Shown here piece by piece: positions 1-7,134 of a stretch of 64,000 nucleotides of DNA (position 1 is the stretch's first letter; the number at the start of each line of letters is the position of its first letter). The translations under genes were made by a program, and so were the position numbers. A model generated the notes under the pieces. That model worked only from the letters and a program-made list of their open reading frames with translations, did not search any database and was not told the DNA's origin. The DNA comes from Bacteroidales bacterium (GTDB lineage Bacteria > Bacteroidota > Bacteroidia > Bacteroidales > GCA-2748055), in assembly GCA_023138875.1 (NCBI GenBank), contig JAGLOO010000009.1, positions 1 through 64,000 on the forward strand, given 5' to 3'.

Positions 1-438
1 CTCCCGGGTTAAAAGCCTTGTGAATGATAAGGCTGTCAATTTCCAGCTGCCATTTTGTTTTACATACACTTCTGTAACCTCAAATGGATTTGTTACTTCA
101 TTACCGCCGACTTCTGCCAGAAGATCAATTCGATTTACCAGGATTGCGGTATTATCGATGATATTTACCGAAACTTCATGGATATCCGCTTTCTTATACC
201 AAATCCCTCCACCTTCGATGATATTGAGTTCCCGATCTGTGCCCCAGGATCCTCCCATGTGCACGAACACAGCTTTTTCGTGAAAGAGATCCTTTAGTGC
301 ATCAACATTTTTGTCGGCCATCCATTGCCACTTGTTTTTGGAAAGTGTAATGATTTCCTGGTCAACTGCTGATTGTTGTGCAAAGGACCAGTGCGCACTC
401 AGGATGATCATCAATAGTCCTAATACTGTAGTTTTCAT
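1..438 (-). CDS. Secreted NTF2-like (DUF4440/SnoaL-type) protein, partial
   Basis: The frame starts at an ATG at 438 and stays open for 146 codons to the window edge, so the C-terminal end is missing. The first ~20 residues (MKTTVLGLLMIILSAHWSFA) form a signal peptide ending before QQ, which predicts export to the periplasm. The rest has the NTF2-like/DUF4440 pattern: an early helix with KNKWQWMADKNVDALKDLF, then beta-rich segments ending in SWKLTALSFTRL, the usual last strand of this fold. Such proteins are small cone-shaped domains; some bind ligands or act as isomerases, many have no known reaction. No catalytic residues can be assigned. It lies 37 bp downstream of the hydrolase gene on the same strand, so the two are probably co-transcribed. 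Family assignment is by pattern only. Confidence 0.72.
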   Translation of the reverse strand, partial: MKTTVLGLLMIILSAHWSFAQQSAVDQEIITLSKNKWQWMADKNVDALKDLFHEKAVFVHMGGSWGTDRELNIIEGGGIWYKKADIHEVSVNIIDNTAILVNRIDLLAEVGGNEVTNPFEVTEVYVKQNGSWKLTALSFTRLLTRE

Positions 439-475
439 GTTTATCGGTTTTATTATTTCTTACAATAGATTCCAT

Positions 476-1528
476 TTATTTATCCAGATCTTTTTCTTCT
501 AGCCATTCTGACATCAGGTTGGCTATTTCTACATTGTTTAAATCTGAAAAGGGGAAATGGGTATTACCTTTAATTCCTATATCTGGTAAATGCACCACCG
601 TGACATCACCTCCATGATTATTTACTGCATCCCTCCAAAACTTTGCCATTTGAAGCCGGACCCGCCAGCCATCGGTTCCCGGATTGGCATCAGGTTCAGA
701 CGGAATGTTATCCCCATAATATATTATGATGGGAATCTTCGTGAGCTTTAAAAACTCTTCCTTAGAAACCTCAACAGCCTGCAAAGCTCCTGAGGAACTT
801 TCTAATGCGGGGGGAGCTTCTCCTTCAGGGAAAATAAATCCGCTTCCAGGCTCATAAGAAACAACTGCCTTAACATTAGGATTCTTCGCAGCAATCAGCC
901 ATCCCATTCCTCCAGAATGTGAATGTGTAACCAATACTCCAGGCCCTATCTCATCAAAAAGTGCAGAAACAGCCTCCACATTTACATTTATATCTATAGA
1001 TCCAATATCAGGTGTCATCTGACGAAAGTATTGACTGAGAGCCTCCGGATCTTTTGAGAATTGCACGCCAGGGAAATAGTCGGGCCAAACACCCACCCGA
1101 AATACATTGAACCAGAATTGTTCGTCGGGAGTGGGAGTAATCGAAGCCTCAGCCATACTGCGTCCTGCATTTCCTCTGCGAGGTTGATCGATCAGATACA
1201 CGGGGAAGCGCCTCCGTAAAAAAATGTTCTGGAAACCTTCCCTGCCATCGGGGGTGGTCTCCCAGGTTTTTGAAAACTGTCCGAAACCATGCCACATCAC
1301 TAAGGGGTAAAGGCGGGCCTTTACCGGAATTTGGTAAAAAACATAAGCATGATCAGCATGGAAAGTCTGCCCTTCAGGCGTGCGCTCGATGGCATCAAAT
1401 GTCCCCGGATTTGTTTTGACAGAACCACCTGCAGCAAAGCTACCCTGCTCTTGAATTATCATAGGTTTTTGTTGAGCAAAAGAAGCCAGGCTGACGAATG
1501 CCAGTACAAATAACAAAGCCAGCCTCAT
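476..1528 (-). CDS. Secreted alpha/beta hydrolase, esterase-713-like
   Basis: A 350-residue alpha/beta-hydrolase with signal peptide MRLALLFVLAFVSLASFA. I chose the ATG at 1528 because it starts exactly at the signal peptide; an in-frame ATG ten codons upstream (1558) is possible. The segment WETTPDGREGFQNIFLRR followed by VYLIDQPRRGNAGRS resembles the esterase 713 family. The nucleophile elbow is SHSGG with Ser about residue 205. The Glu of VSYEPG (about 226) and the His of GNTHFPF (about 324) fit the Ser-Glu-His arrangement known in that family. Predicted role: periplasmic ester hydrolysis, substrate unknown. The NTF2-like gene follows on the same strand. Fold and triad look sound; the substrate cannot be inferred. 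Confidence 0.8.
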   Translation of the reverse strand: MRLALLFVLAFVSLASFAQQKPMIIQEQGSFAAGGSVKTNPGTFDAIERTPEGQTFHADHAYVFYQIPVKARLYPLVMWHGFGQFSKTWETTPDGREGFQNIFLRRRFPVYLIDQPRRGNAGRSMAEASITPTPDEQFWFNVFRVGVWPDYFPGVQFSKDPEALSQYFRQMTPDIGSIDINVNVEAVSALFDEIGPGVLVTHSHSGGMGWLIAAKNPNVKAVVSYEPGSGFIFPEGEAPPALESSSGALQAVEVSKEEFLKLTKIPIIIYYGDNIPSEPDANPGTDGWRVRLQMAKFWRDAVNNHGGDVTVVHLPDIGIKGNTHFPFSDLNNVEIANLMSEWLEEKDLDK

Positions 1529-1558
1529 GTAAAGCTCTTCACTATTATTATTTCTCAT

Positions 1559-1849
1559 CGAATGATTTTATTTGTTTTACAATTGGACAACAAAAGCTGA
1601 GAAAGGTTTACTAAGATTTGATTCAGTAAGCACATACAATACCTGCTACAATCATAGACTTTGTTCCCCTTTTGTAAGTGTTATAGTATGCGATTACAGT
1701 GAACCAATCTTGGATTCTATCAGGTATTGTTAGTGGGGGTAGTGTTGCTCGCAGCGCTCGCGAGTCCAAAGGGGGGTGCTGTATCTAACCTCGATTTGGT
1801 GAAGGGTATTGCTGAAGTTGTTGAATATTTGAATCCTAAAGAGTGATAG
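1559..1849. other. Intergenic stretch with one copy of a direct repeat
   Basis: This 291-bp gap between the hydrolase and the broken ORF6N gene holds no convincing gene. It contains the left copy (1735-1765) of a repeat that recurs at 2451-2485 beyond the ORF6N gene. Nothing else is recognisable. Confidence 0.5.
1735..1765 (+). repeat. Direct repeat, left copy
   Basis: A 17-nt block GGGGGTAGTGTTGCTCG (1735-1751) and a 9-nt block CTCGCGAGT (1757-1765) both recur in the same order and orientation at 2451-2467 and 2477-2485. The pair brackets the inactivated ORF6N gene, so they may be ends of a small mobile unit or two copies of a dispersed repeat. Confidence 0.7.
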
Positions 1850-2398
1850 TCATTGCTCTTCCGTTTGTATTTTAAACCCTATTCGGTTTCTTGGGGGAGG
1901 ATTCTCTTGTTTTTCGATTAATTCATCTAAATATGAAAATACAAGCTCAAGATTCTGGTCCTGATTATGAAGTCGTTTCTTGATTTCTTCAATATCGAGT
2001 TTGATCCTGAGTGAATCAATTAGCATTTCTCTAATCCTGGAGAAGACTAACATAATCTGAATATTAACCTTTATAGCTCTTTTACTCCTAAGTACACTTG
2101 ACAACATAGCTACCCCTTATTCAGTGAATGCAAATGGCATTTTACGGGTACCTCCCCAACTTGATGTCACAATTTGTGATATCAAGATTTCGAATTCACC
2201 AGGGCTAAGTTGAAACATAAATTCTTCTGGAAACCGGGCAAGGTTTCTACTAACGGCCTGGTTTAATGCCCTGGTTTCCACTTTATATAGTTCTGCCAGG
2301 TCTCTGTCCAGCATAACTTTTTTATCCCGAACTATATAAATCTTACTGGTGACGAGGCTCTCAGTGATCGCCAATTTTTGTTTTTCCTTTTCCATCAT
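1850..2398 (-). pseudogene. ORF6N-domain protein gene broken by an in-frame stop
   Basis: The upstream part (2398 to 2117) encodes an ORF6N DNA-binding domain: IYIVRDKKVMLDRDLAELY, then ETRALNQAVSRNLARFPEEF, FMFQLSPGEF and GGTRKMPFAFTE. It then hits TAA. The same frame resumes at once with GVA and MLSSVLRSKRAIKVNIQIM, the normal continuation of this family, and ends with a helical tail at 1850. The family usually reads FTEQGVAMLSSVL, so a single C-to-T change (CAA to TAA) explains the break. ORF6N proteins occur in phages and scattered through Bacteroidota chromosomes, where their role is mostly unknown. An internal ATG at 2107 could yield an 85-residue C-terminal product, but a working full-length protein would need readthrough. 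Direct repeats flank the locus. Confidence 0.82.
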
Positions 2399-2450
2399 AC
2401 CTGTTTATGTGGGATATCGGAGAAAATCGGTCGAGGATGTTGGTTTCTTC

Positions 2451-2485
2451 GGGGGTAGTGTTGCTCGGTATGCTGCCTCGCGAGT
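2451..2485 (+). repeat. Direct repeat, right copy
   Basis: Second copy of the 17-nt plus 9-nt pair found at 1735-1765, with a 9-nt instead of a 5-nt gap between the blocks. It lies between the ORF6N gene and the terminator of the initiator tRNA. Confidence 0.7.
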
Positions 2486-2510
2486 GCCATTTTTGGGGAT
2501 GCTTTACTAC

Positions 2511-2542
2511 AAAAAACCCGGTGCACTTTCGTACACCGGGCT
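2511..2542 (-). terminator. Rho-independent terminator after tRNA-fMet
   Basis: On the minus strand CCCGGTG and CACCGGG form a 7-bp GC-rich stem around a 10-nt loop, followed by a run of six T. It begins about 10 nt after the tRNA 3' end, so it should end the tRNA transcript. Confidence 0.85.
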
Positions 2543-2550
2543 TTCTTTAG

Positions 2551-2623
<73 letters not shown>

Positions 2624-2679
2624 ATATATTTTAGTACTTATGGTCTTTTCCAAAAAACCGTTAACTGCGTTTGCGGATG

Positions 2680-2710
2680 CAAATATAGTGGATGTTTGGC
2701 GAATCTCAAA
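2680..2710 (-). promoter_or_regulatory. Promoter of tRNA-fMet (TTTG-N19-TATATTTG)
   Basis: Read on the minus strand, TTTG (2710-2707), 19 nt and TATATTTG (2687-2680) match the Bacteroidota housekeeping consensus TTTG-N19-21-TANNTTTG exactly. Transcription would start near 2673, leaving a ~50-nt leader before the tRNA. Confidence 0.8.
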
Positions 2711-2827
2711 ATCTATGTGCTGGTTTTTGGCCCGATAACTGCATGTTCTGTGGGTAATCCGCAGCCCAGACCCGGATCGGCATCTGTTTTAAGGTTTCCG
2801 GGTTTTCATAACTATATGCGTTGTTAG

Positions 2828-5167
2828 CTAGTTGGAGAGGATGGATAGAAGTTGCTGATAATTAGCATCATCCGGGTAGTGCTTTACCAGTTTTTGTGCA
2901 TATTTCAAGGCATCCTCGTTTTTCCCGTTTTCCATGGATATGGTGGCCAGGCTGTAGAGGATATTCCGGTCATATGGGTGATCTTCAAGGGCAGCTTCAA
3001 GTATGTTCAGGGCCTCTCCGGGTTTCTGCTGAGAGTTAAGTCCGATGGCGTATACATAACTGTAATGGGGATCAGCCGGATCATTTATTGCAGCTTTTTC
3101 AAGATAGGTCAGTGCCTCCTCCTGATCTCCCTGCCTCACTTTCAGCAGGCCCAATGAATAGTGTATGGGTGCCAGGTCCGGATACTTTTTCAGTGCACTT
3201 TTCAGTGCCTTTTCCCCCTCATCATCCTTGTTTAATCTTCGGTAAAGGTCAGCAAGGTTGATATATGGACCCACAAGTCCCGGTTCTATTTCAATGGCCT
3301 CCCGGTAGGACGCTTCTGCTTTCTCATAATCACCCGTATTCAGGTAGAGGTTTCCAAAATTGAGGTGGGTGGAGGGATGATCGGCATTGATCATCAGGGA
3401 AGCATTGTACTCTTCCAGGGCAGCGTTCAGTGCCTCAGAAGAACTGGATGGGATCAGGTTTCGAGGTACAGCTGTAAGAGAACTGGCTGCCATCAACCTA
3501 ACCAATTTTATGGAGTCCTTTAGCCTGGGAACAGCAAGGTCCCGGATGAATTCGGACTCACCAGACTGGGCCACCGTGAGGGTGGCATAGCGGATCAGTG
3601 GATCCGGATCATTTACAGTACGCCTAAGCAATTCGGTGGTTGCCTGATCCGGATAATTGCCGAGAAGTAAAATTGCGGTGGCCCTGATCATGGGTGCCTG
3701 TTCCCTGTCACTTCCAAGCCTGATTAACCCTGCATGTGCTTCCGGGTAGCGCTGGCGGCCTGCCCAGAAAACTTCACCGTAATGTTCCTGGTCCAGCAGG
3801 TCATCTCCATACCATTCCCTCAAATACCCTGTGGCCCATTGGGTGGATTTGTCATCATGGCATTGATTGCATGCATTGGGTGTACCCAGTTTGTCTGAAA
3901 GATCGGGCCTGGGGATGCGGATGCTGTGATCGCGCCGGGGGTCCACCACCATGTATGTACGTTCGTGCATGTGGCACTCAAAGCAGCTGGCTCCCTCTTT
4001 TGCAGGATCATGAAAATGGTGCTTCCGGCTTCCGTATTCGGTAGCCATGTGGCAGCGGTAACAGAGTGCATTTCCCTGCACAAAAACCTTTCCGCTGTGG
4101 GATTCATGGCAATCTTTGCAAACAACCCCTGCCTGGTACATTTTACTCTGAAGGAATGATGCATAGACATATACCTCCTCCTGGATCTGGCCGTCTGCAA
4201 AATAGAGGTCTTCTTCCAGCAGAGAGGGCCAGTGGGTATCCAGCAATGACCCTCCGTGGTAATAATCTTCTGTGGCAACCGCCCTGCGGGCATGACAGCG
4301 GGAACACATTTGCACCAGTTCGTCAGATTGGCGGGGGACTGAACGGCGTGCGGTAATTGAATCGAGATCGAAAACCCAGGTGGCATTGTCAGTGTCGTTC
4401 AACCTGACCACCAGTCCCATGTCAGGGTATATATCGGGACTGCTGCCTTTTTCCACACGTTCTGCCCAATCAATATGCTCCGATCCGGGACCGTGACAGG
4501 CCTCGCAGGATACATCGATCTCCGACCAGGTGGTATGGTATGCTTTTTCATTATAGACGTAGTTCTTCCTCAGGTTGGTGGAGTGGCATTCTGCACACAT
4601 GTAATTCCAGTTCTGGGTTACCCGGGTCCAGTGAAGTATATCACCGGGAGGGATCCTTTCATCCTGGTATATATGAAACCAGCGCTGTCCGCCCTGATCG
4701 GCCGGACGGGTATCCCAGCAGATAGGCAGGCACTGGTACCTTCCACCGGGAAATTCAATCAGGTATTGCTGAAGGGGCCTGATACCGAATACATAAGATA
4801 CCTCATAATCTTCCATCTCTCCTTCGGGACCTTCTGTATTTACATAATACTTTCCATCCGACATGTAAAACCTGGAGGTGATCCCAAAATGGGTGAACGT
4901 AGCATTGTTAAAGTCACCCAGCACTGTTTCGGGTGTGGTCAGGTCCATGGCCATGTCATGATCCGATCCAAGGAACAGATTATACTCCTTTTCGTGACAC
5001 TCCCTGCAACTTTCCCGGCCCCGGTATTCAGCGGTCTGTCCGGCTTCAATGGTGGGATTTTCGGGGTTACTGGCTGAATCGCCACGTTGACAATTGATTA
5101 CTGTTATCAGTATAACAACAATAAGTACAACGGCTCCCAGCACCTTTGGAACAAATCCCGTCTTCAT
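2828..5167 (-). CDS. Octaheme c-type cytochrome with HEAT and TPR regions
   Basis: A 779-residue exported cytochrome. Residues 8-25 are a hydrophobic signal or anchor; the Cys at 26 has Asn before it, so a lipoprotein site is doubtful. Eight CxxCH heme motifs begin at about residues 54, 191, 221, 288, 350, 369, 395 and 433. Residues ~480-570 look like HEAT repeats (APMIRATAILLLGNYPDQ, DPDPLIRYATL), and ~575-775 are tandem TPRs (NADHPSTHLNFGNLYLNTGDYEKAEASYR and following; quoted in part only). The heme half resembles cytochrome c554/NrfA-like multiheme modules, suggesting electron transfer or reduction of a small substrate. The repeats suggest docking to partner proteins. It is divergent, by 114 bp, from the Rieske/cytochrome b/octaheme operon and is a likely partner of that complex. 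The enzymatic activity, if any, is unknown. Confidence 0.85.
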   Translation of the reverse strand: MKTGFVPKVLGAVVLIVVILITVINCQRGDSASNPENPTIEAGQTAEYRGRESCRECHEKEYNLFLGSDHDMAMDLTTPETVLGDFNNATFTHFGITSRFYMSDGKYYVNTEGPEGEMEDYEVSYVFGIRPLQQYLIEFPGGRYQCLPICWDTRPADQGGQRWFHIYQDERIPPGDILHWTRVTQNWNYMCAECHSTNLRKNYVYNEKAYHTTWSEIDVSCEACHGPGSEHIDWAERVEKGSSPDIYPDMGLVVRLNDTDNATWVFDLDSITARRSVPRQSDELVQMCSRCHARRAVATEDYYHGGSLLDTHWPSLLEEDLYFADGQIQEEVYVYASFLQSKMYQAGVVCKDCHESHSGKVFVQGNALCYRCHMATEYGSRKHHFHDPAKEGASCFECHMHERTYMVVDPRRDHSIRIPRPDLSDKLGTPNACNQCHDDKSTQWATGYLREWYGDDLLDQEHYGEVFWAGRQRYPEAHAGLIRLGSDREQAPMIRATAILLLGNYPDQATTELLRRTVNDPDPLIRYATLTVAQSGESEFIRDLAVPRLKDSIKLVRLMAASSLTAVPRNLIPSSSSEALNAALEEYNASLMINADHPSTHLNFGNLYLNTGDYEKAEASYREAIEIEPGLVGPYINLADLYRRLNKDDEGEKALKSALKKYPDLAPIHYSLGLLKVRQGDQEEALTYLEKAAINDPADPHYSYVYAIGLNSQQKPGEALNILEAALEDHPYDRNILYSLATISMENGKNEDALKYAQKLVKHYPDDANYQQLLSILSN

Positions 5168-5195
5168 CGCAAAATAATTCGTAATGATATAATTT

Positions 5196-5203
5196 CAAAT
5201 GTA
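5196..5203 (-). promoter_or_regulatory. Candidate -7 element of the octaheme-TPR gene
   Basis: TACATTTG on the minus strand fits TANNTTTG, 29 nt upstream of the ATG. No clear TTTG is found at the expected -33 distance, so only the -7 box is supported. Confidence 0.4.
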
Positions 5204-5281
5204 TATAAATTAGATAAATCGACTCTTCGGAGGCACCTATTCAAAAAGAATCTATATAATTTTAGTATTTCAAGCTGTTAA

Positions 5282-5722
5282 ATGAAAAGGAGACATTTTA
5301 TAAAGAAATCGGCAAGCACCTTTGTTGTTGTGGCAGGAGCGCTTGTTGCCGTAAGCTATCTTCGCCAGTTTTTCCCACGATTGGCAGGAGAGAAACGACG
5401 TGTTGCAATTGGAGCTCCCCGGCAGTTTCCAGTGGATACCTATACTTATATTGATGAGCACAACTTTTATGTCTACAGGGACCACGAAGGGATCAAGGCA
5501 GTATCGGCCGTATGTACCCACCTGGGATGCATCCTTGAGAAGAGCACAGATGGATTTGAATGTCCATGTCACGGGTCGTGCTACAACAACAATGGAGAGG
5601 TGCTTTCCGGGCCTGCTCCCAGGAACCTCCCCTGGTACCAGGTGAGTAGGGCTGCCGATGGAAAAATTGTTGTTGATCCCGGGAAGATTGTAGGAGCTGA
5701 GGATAAATTCCTAACCTCCTGA
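5282..5722 (+). CDS. Rieske [2Fe-2S] protein of a bc-type complex
   Basis: A 146-residue protein, typical in size for bacterial Rieske subunits. The N-terminus has a twin-arginine signal (KRRHFIKK at 2-9) and a hydrophobic segment ~12-28, which acts as an uncleaved anchor in this family. The cluster motifs are CTHLGC (78-83) and CPCHGSC (94-100), giving the two Cys, two His and the disulfide-forming Cys pair. [10 protein letters not shown] after the second box is the usual Pro-loop. It should move electrons from quinol bound at cytochrome b to the neighbouring cytochrome c, on the periplasmic face. The next gene starts 2 bp after its stop, so the genes are coupled. Export fits with the tatA gene at 12998. 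Confidence 0.95.
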   Translation: MKRRHFIKKSASTFVVVAGALVAVSYLRQFFPRLAGEKRRVAIGAPRQFPVDTYTYIDEHNFYVYRDHEGIKAVSAVCTHLGCILEKSTDGFECPCHGSCYNNNGEVLSGPAPRNLPWYQVSRAADGKIVVDPGKIVGAEDKFLTS

Positions 5723-5724
5723 GT

Positions 5725-7125
5725 ATGGATGTGGAAACCAGCGGGAAAGAGCAAAACACCCTTGACCAGCAGGTGCCTTCTGTCAGAAAAAGGAGGGTGG
5801 GAAGGATTACCCAAAATTTCTTTCTTCACATCCATGACACAAGGGTGCATCTGCACTCTTTGAAACCCACCTATACTTTCGGACTGGGAATGATCCTTGG
5901 CTTTCTTTTCCTGATCATGATTTTTACCGGTGTGATCCTGATGATCTATTACACTCCCTCGGTTGAAACAGCATACCAGTCTGTGAAGAACATTGTTTTT
6001 ATTGTGCCGGGCGGACGCATAGTCAGGAATATGCACTGGTGGGCTTCACAGGGCATGGTCATTGTAGTTTTCCTTCATCTCCTGAGGGTATTTTATACAG
6101 GCTCCTACCTGGGCAACAGGTCACTGAACTGGGTGATCGGGGTGGTCATGCTGATTGTGACTCTGTTGAGCAATTTCAGCGGATACCTGTTGCCGTGGGA
6201 CCAGCTTGCTTACTGGGCGGTTACTATTGGTTCCAATATTGCAGCATCTGCAAGAGAGCTGACAGACCTGTTGGGTATTACCAGCGTTATTGATCCGGGA
6301 GGATTTCTGAAAAAACTGTTGATCGGGGGAGAGACGGTGGGACAACCGGCCCTGTCACGTTTTTTTGCCCTTCATGTAATATTCCTTCCCCTGACCATGC
6401 TGGTGTTGATGAGTGTCCATTTCTGGAGGATCAGAAAGGATGGCGGATTGAGCCGGCCAGCACAATATGCAGGAGACAAAGGGGGAACCAATAAATGGTA
6501 TGCCTGGCCTGTGTTGATGTGGACCGAACTGGGTATCCTGATCCTGGTTGTTGTTGTGGTCCTTTTCATTGCACTTTTGACAGATGCCCCCCTTCTGGAA
6601 CAGGCCAATCCTTCCTTCCCCGAAAATCCAGCCAAATCGCCCTGGTATTTCCTGGGTATCCAGGAACTTGTATCATACTCGGCATTTTCCGGTGGATTGT
6701 TGATCCCCGTGCTCTATTTAGTATTCCTCTTCTCTATTCCTTACAAGGACAGGGAGGATAGGTATGTGGGGGAATGGTTTTCAGGACGAAAAGGATTAAA
6801 ACTGGTACTCTATTCGGCAGGTTTTGCATTGTTGCTGGTCATATCCCAGCTCTTTGTAATGGTCAGGTACGGGTGGTTCAGGGACTGGTTTCCGGGGATT
6901 TCCCAGTGGTTTGTGATACTGCTGAACCCGGCCACCATTACAGCTGTCATATTTATCCTGTTGGCTGAATTTACCAGGCGTCGGATGAATTCTACCAGGA
7001 TGGGTTCACTGGTCCTTTTTACCTGTGCCTTCGTGGCACTGGTTGTGTTTACAGTGGTGGGCATCTGGTTCAGAGGCCCCAACTGGGAGTTTTTCTGGTC
7101 AACCAACCACTGGCCGGTTCTATAG
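5725..7125 (+). CDS. Cytochrome b, fused cytb6/subunit IV type
   Basis: This 466-residue integral membrane protein joins the four-helix heme domain and the subunit-IV region in one chain. Heme ligands are visible as His104 and His118 (H-x13-H in helix B) and His217 and His232 (H-x14-H in helix D); the x14 spacing is that of b6f-type rather than mitochondrial-type cytochromes b. LLPWDQLAYWAVTI after helix C is also conserved. At the quinol-oxidation site the usual PEWY is replaced by SPWY (about 305-308), so the Glu is absent there; a Glu follows in GIQE. A ~50-residue basic cytoplasmic extension precedes the first helix. It is the membrane core of the complex, sandwiched between the Rieske gene and the octaheme gene with almost no spacing. 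Confidence 0.94.
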   Translation: MDVETSGKEQNTLDQQVPSVRKRRVGRITQNFFLHIHDTRVHLHSLKPTYTFGLGMILGFLFLIMIFTGVILMIYYTPSVETAYQSVKNIVFIVPGGRIVRNMHWWASQGMVIVVFLHLLRVFYTGSYLGNRSLNWVIGVVMLIVTLLSNFSGYLLPWDQLAYWAVTIGSNIAASARELTDLLGITSVIDPGGFLKKLLIGGETVGQPALSRFFALHVIFLPLTMLVLMSVHFWRIRKDGGLSRPAQYAGDKGGTNKWYAWPVLMWTELGILILVVVVVLFIALLTDAPLLEQANPSFPENPAKSPWYFLGIQELVSYSAFSGGLLIPVLYLVFLFSIPYKDREDRYVGEWFSGRKGLKLVLYSAGFALLLVISQLFVMVRYGWFRDWFPGISQWFVILLNPATITAVIFILLAEFTRRRMNSTRMGSLVLFTCAFVALVVFTVVGIWFRGPNWEFFWSTNHWPVL

Positions 7126-7134
7126 AAAGCATTG

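Noticed and set aside
4475-5077. 200-codon open frame on the plus strand
   Set aside because: It lies antisense within the octaheme-TPR gene, whose eight CxxCH motifs prove the minus strand is coding. No family resemblance.
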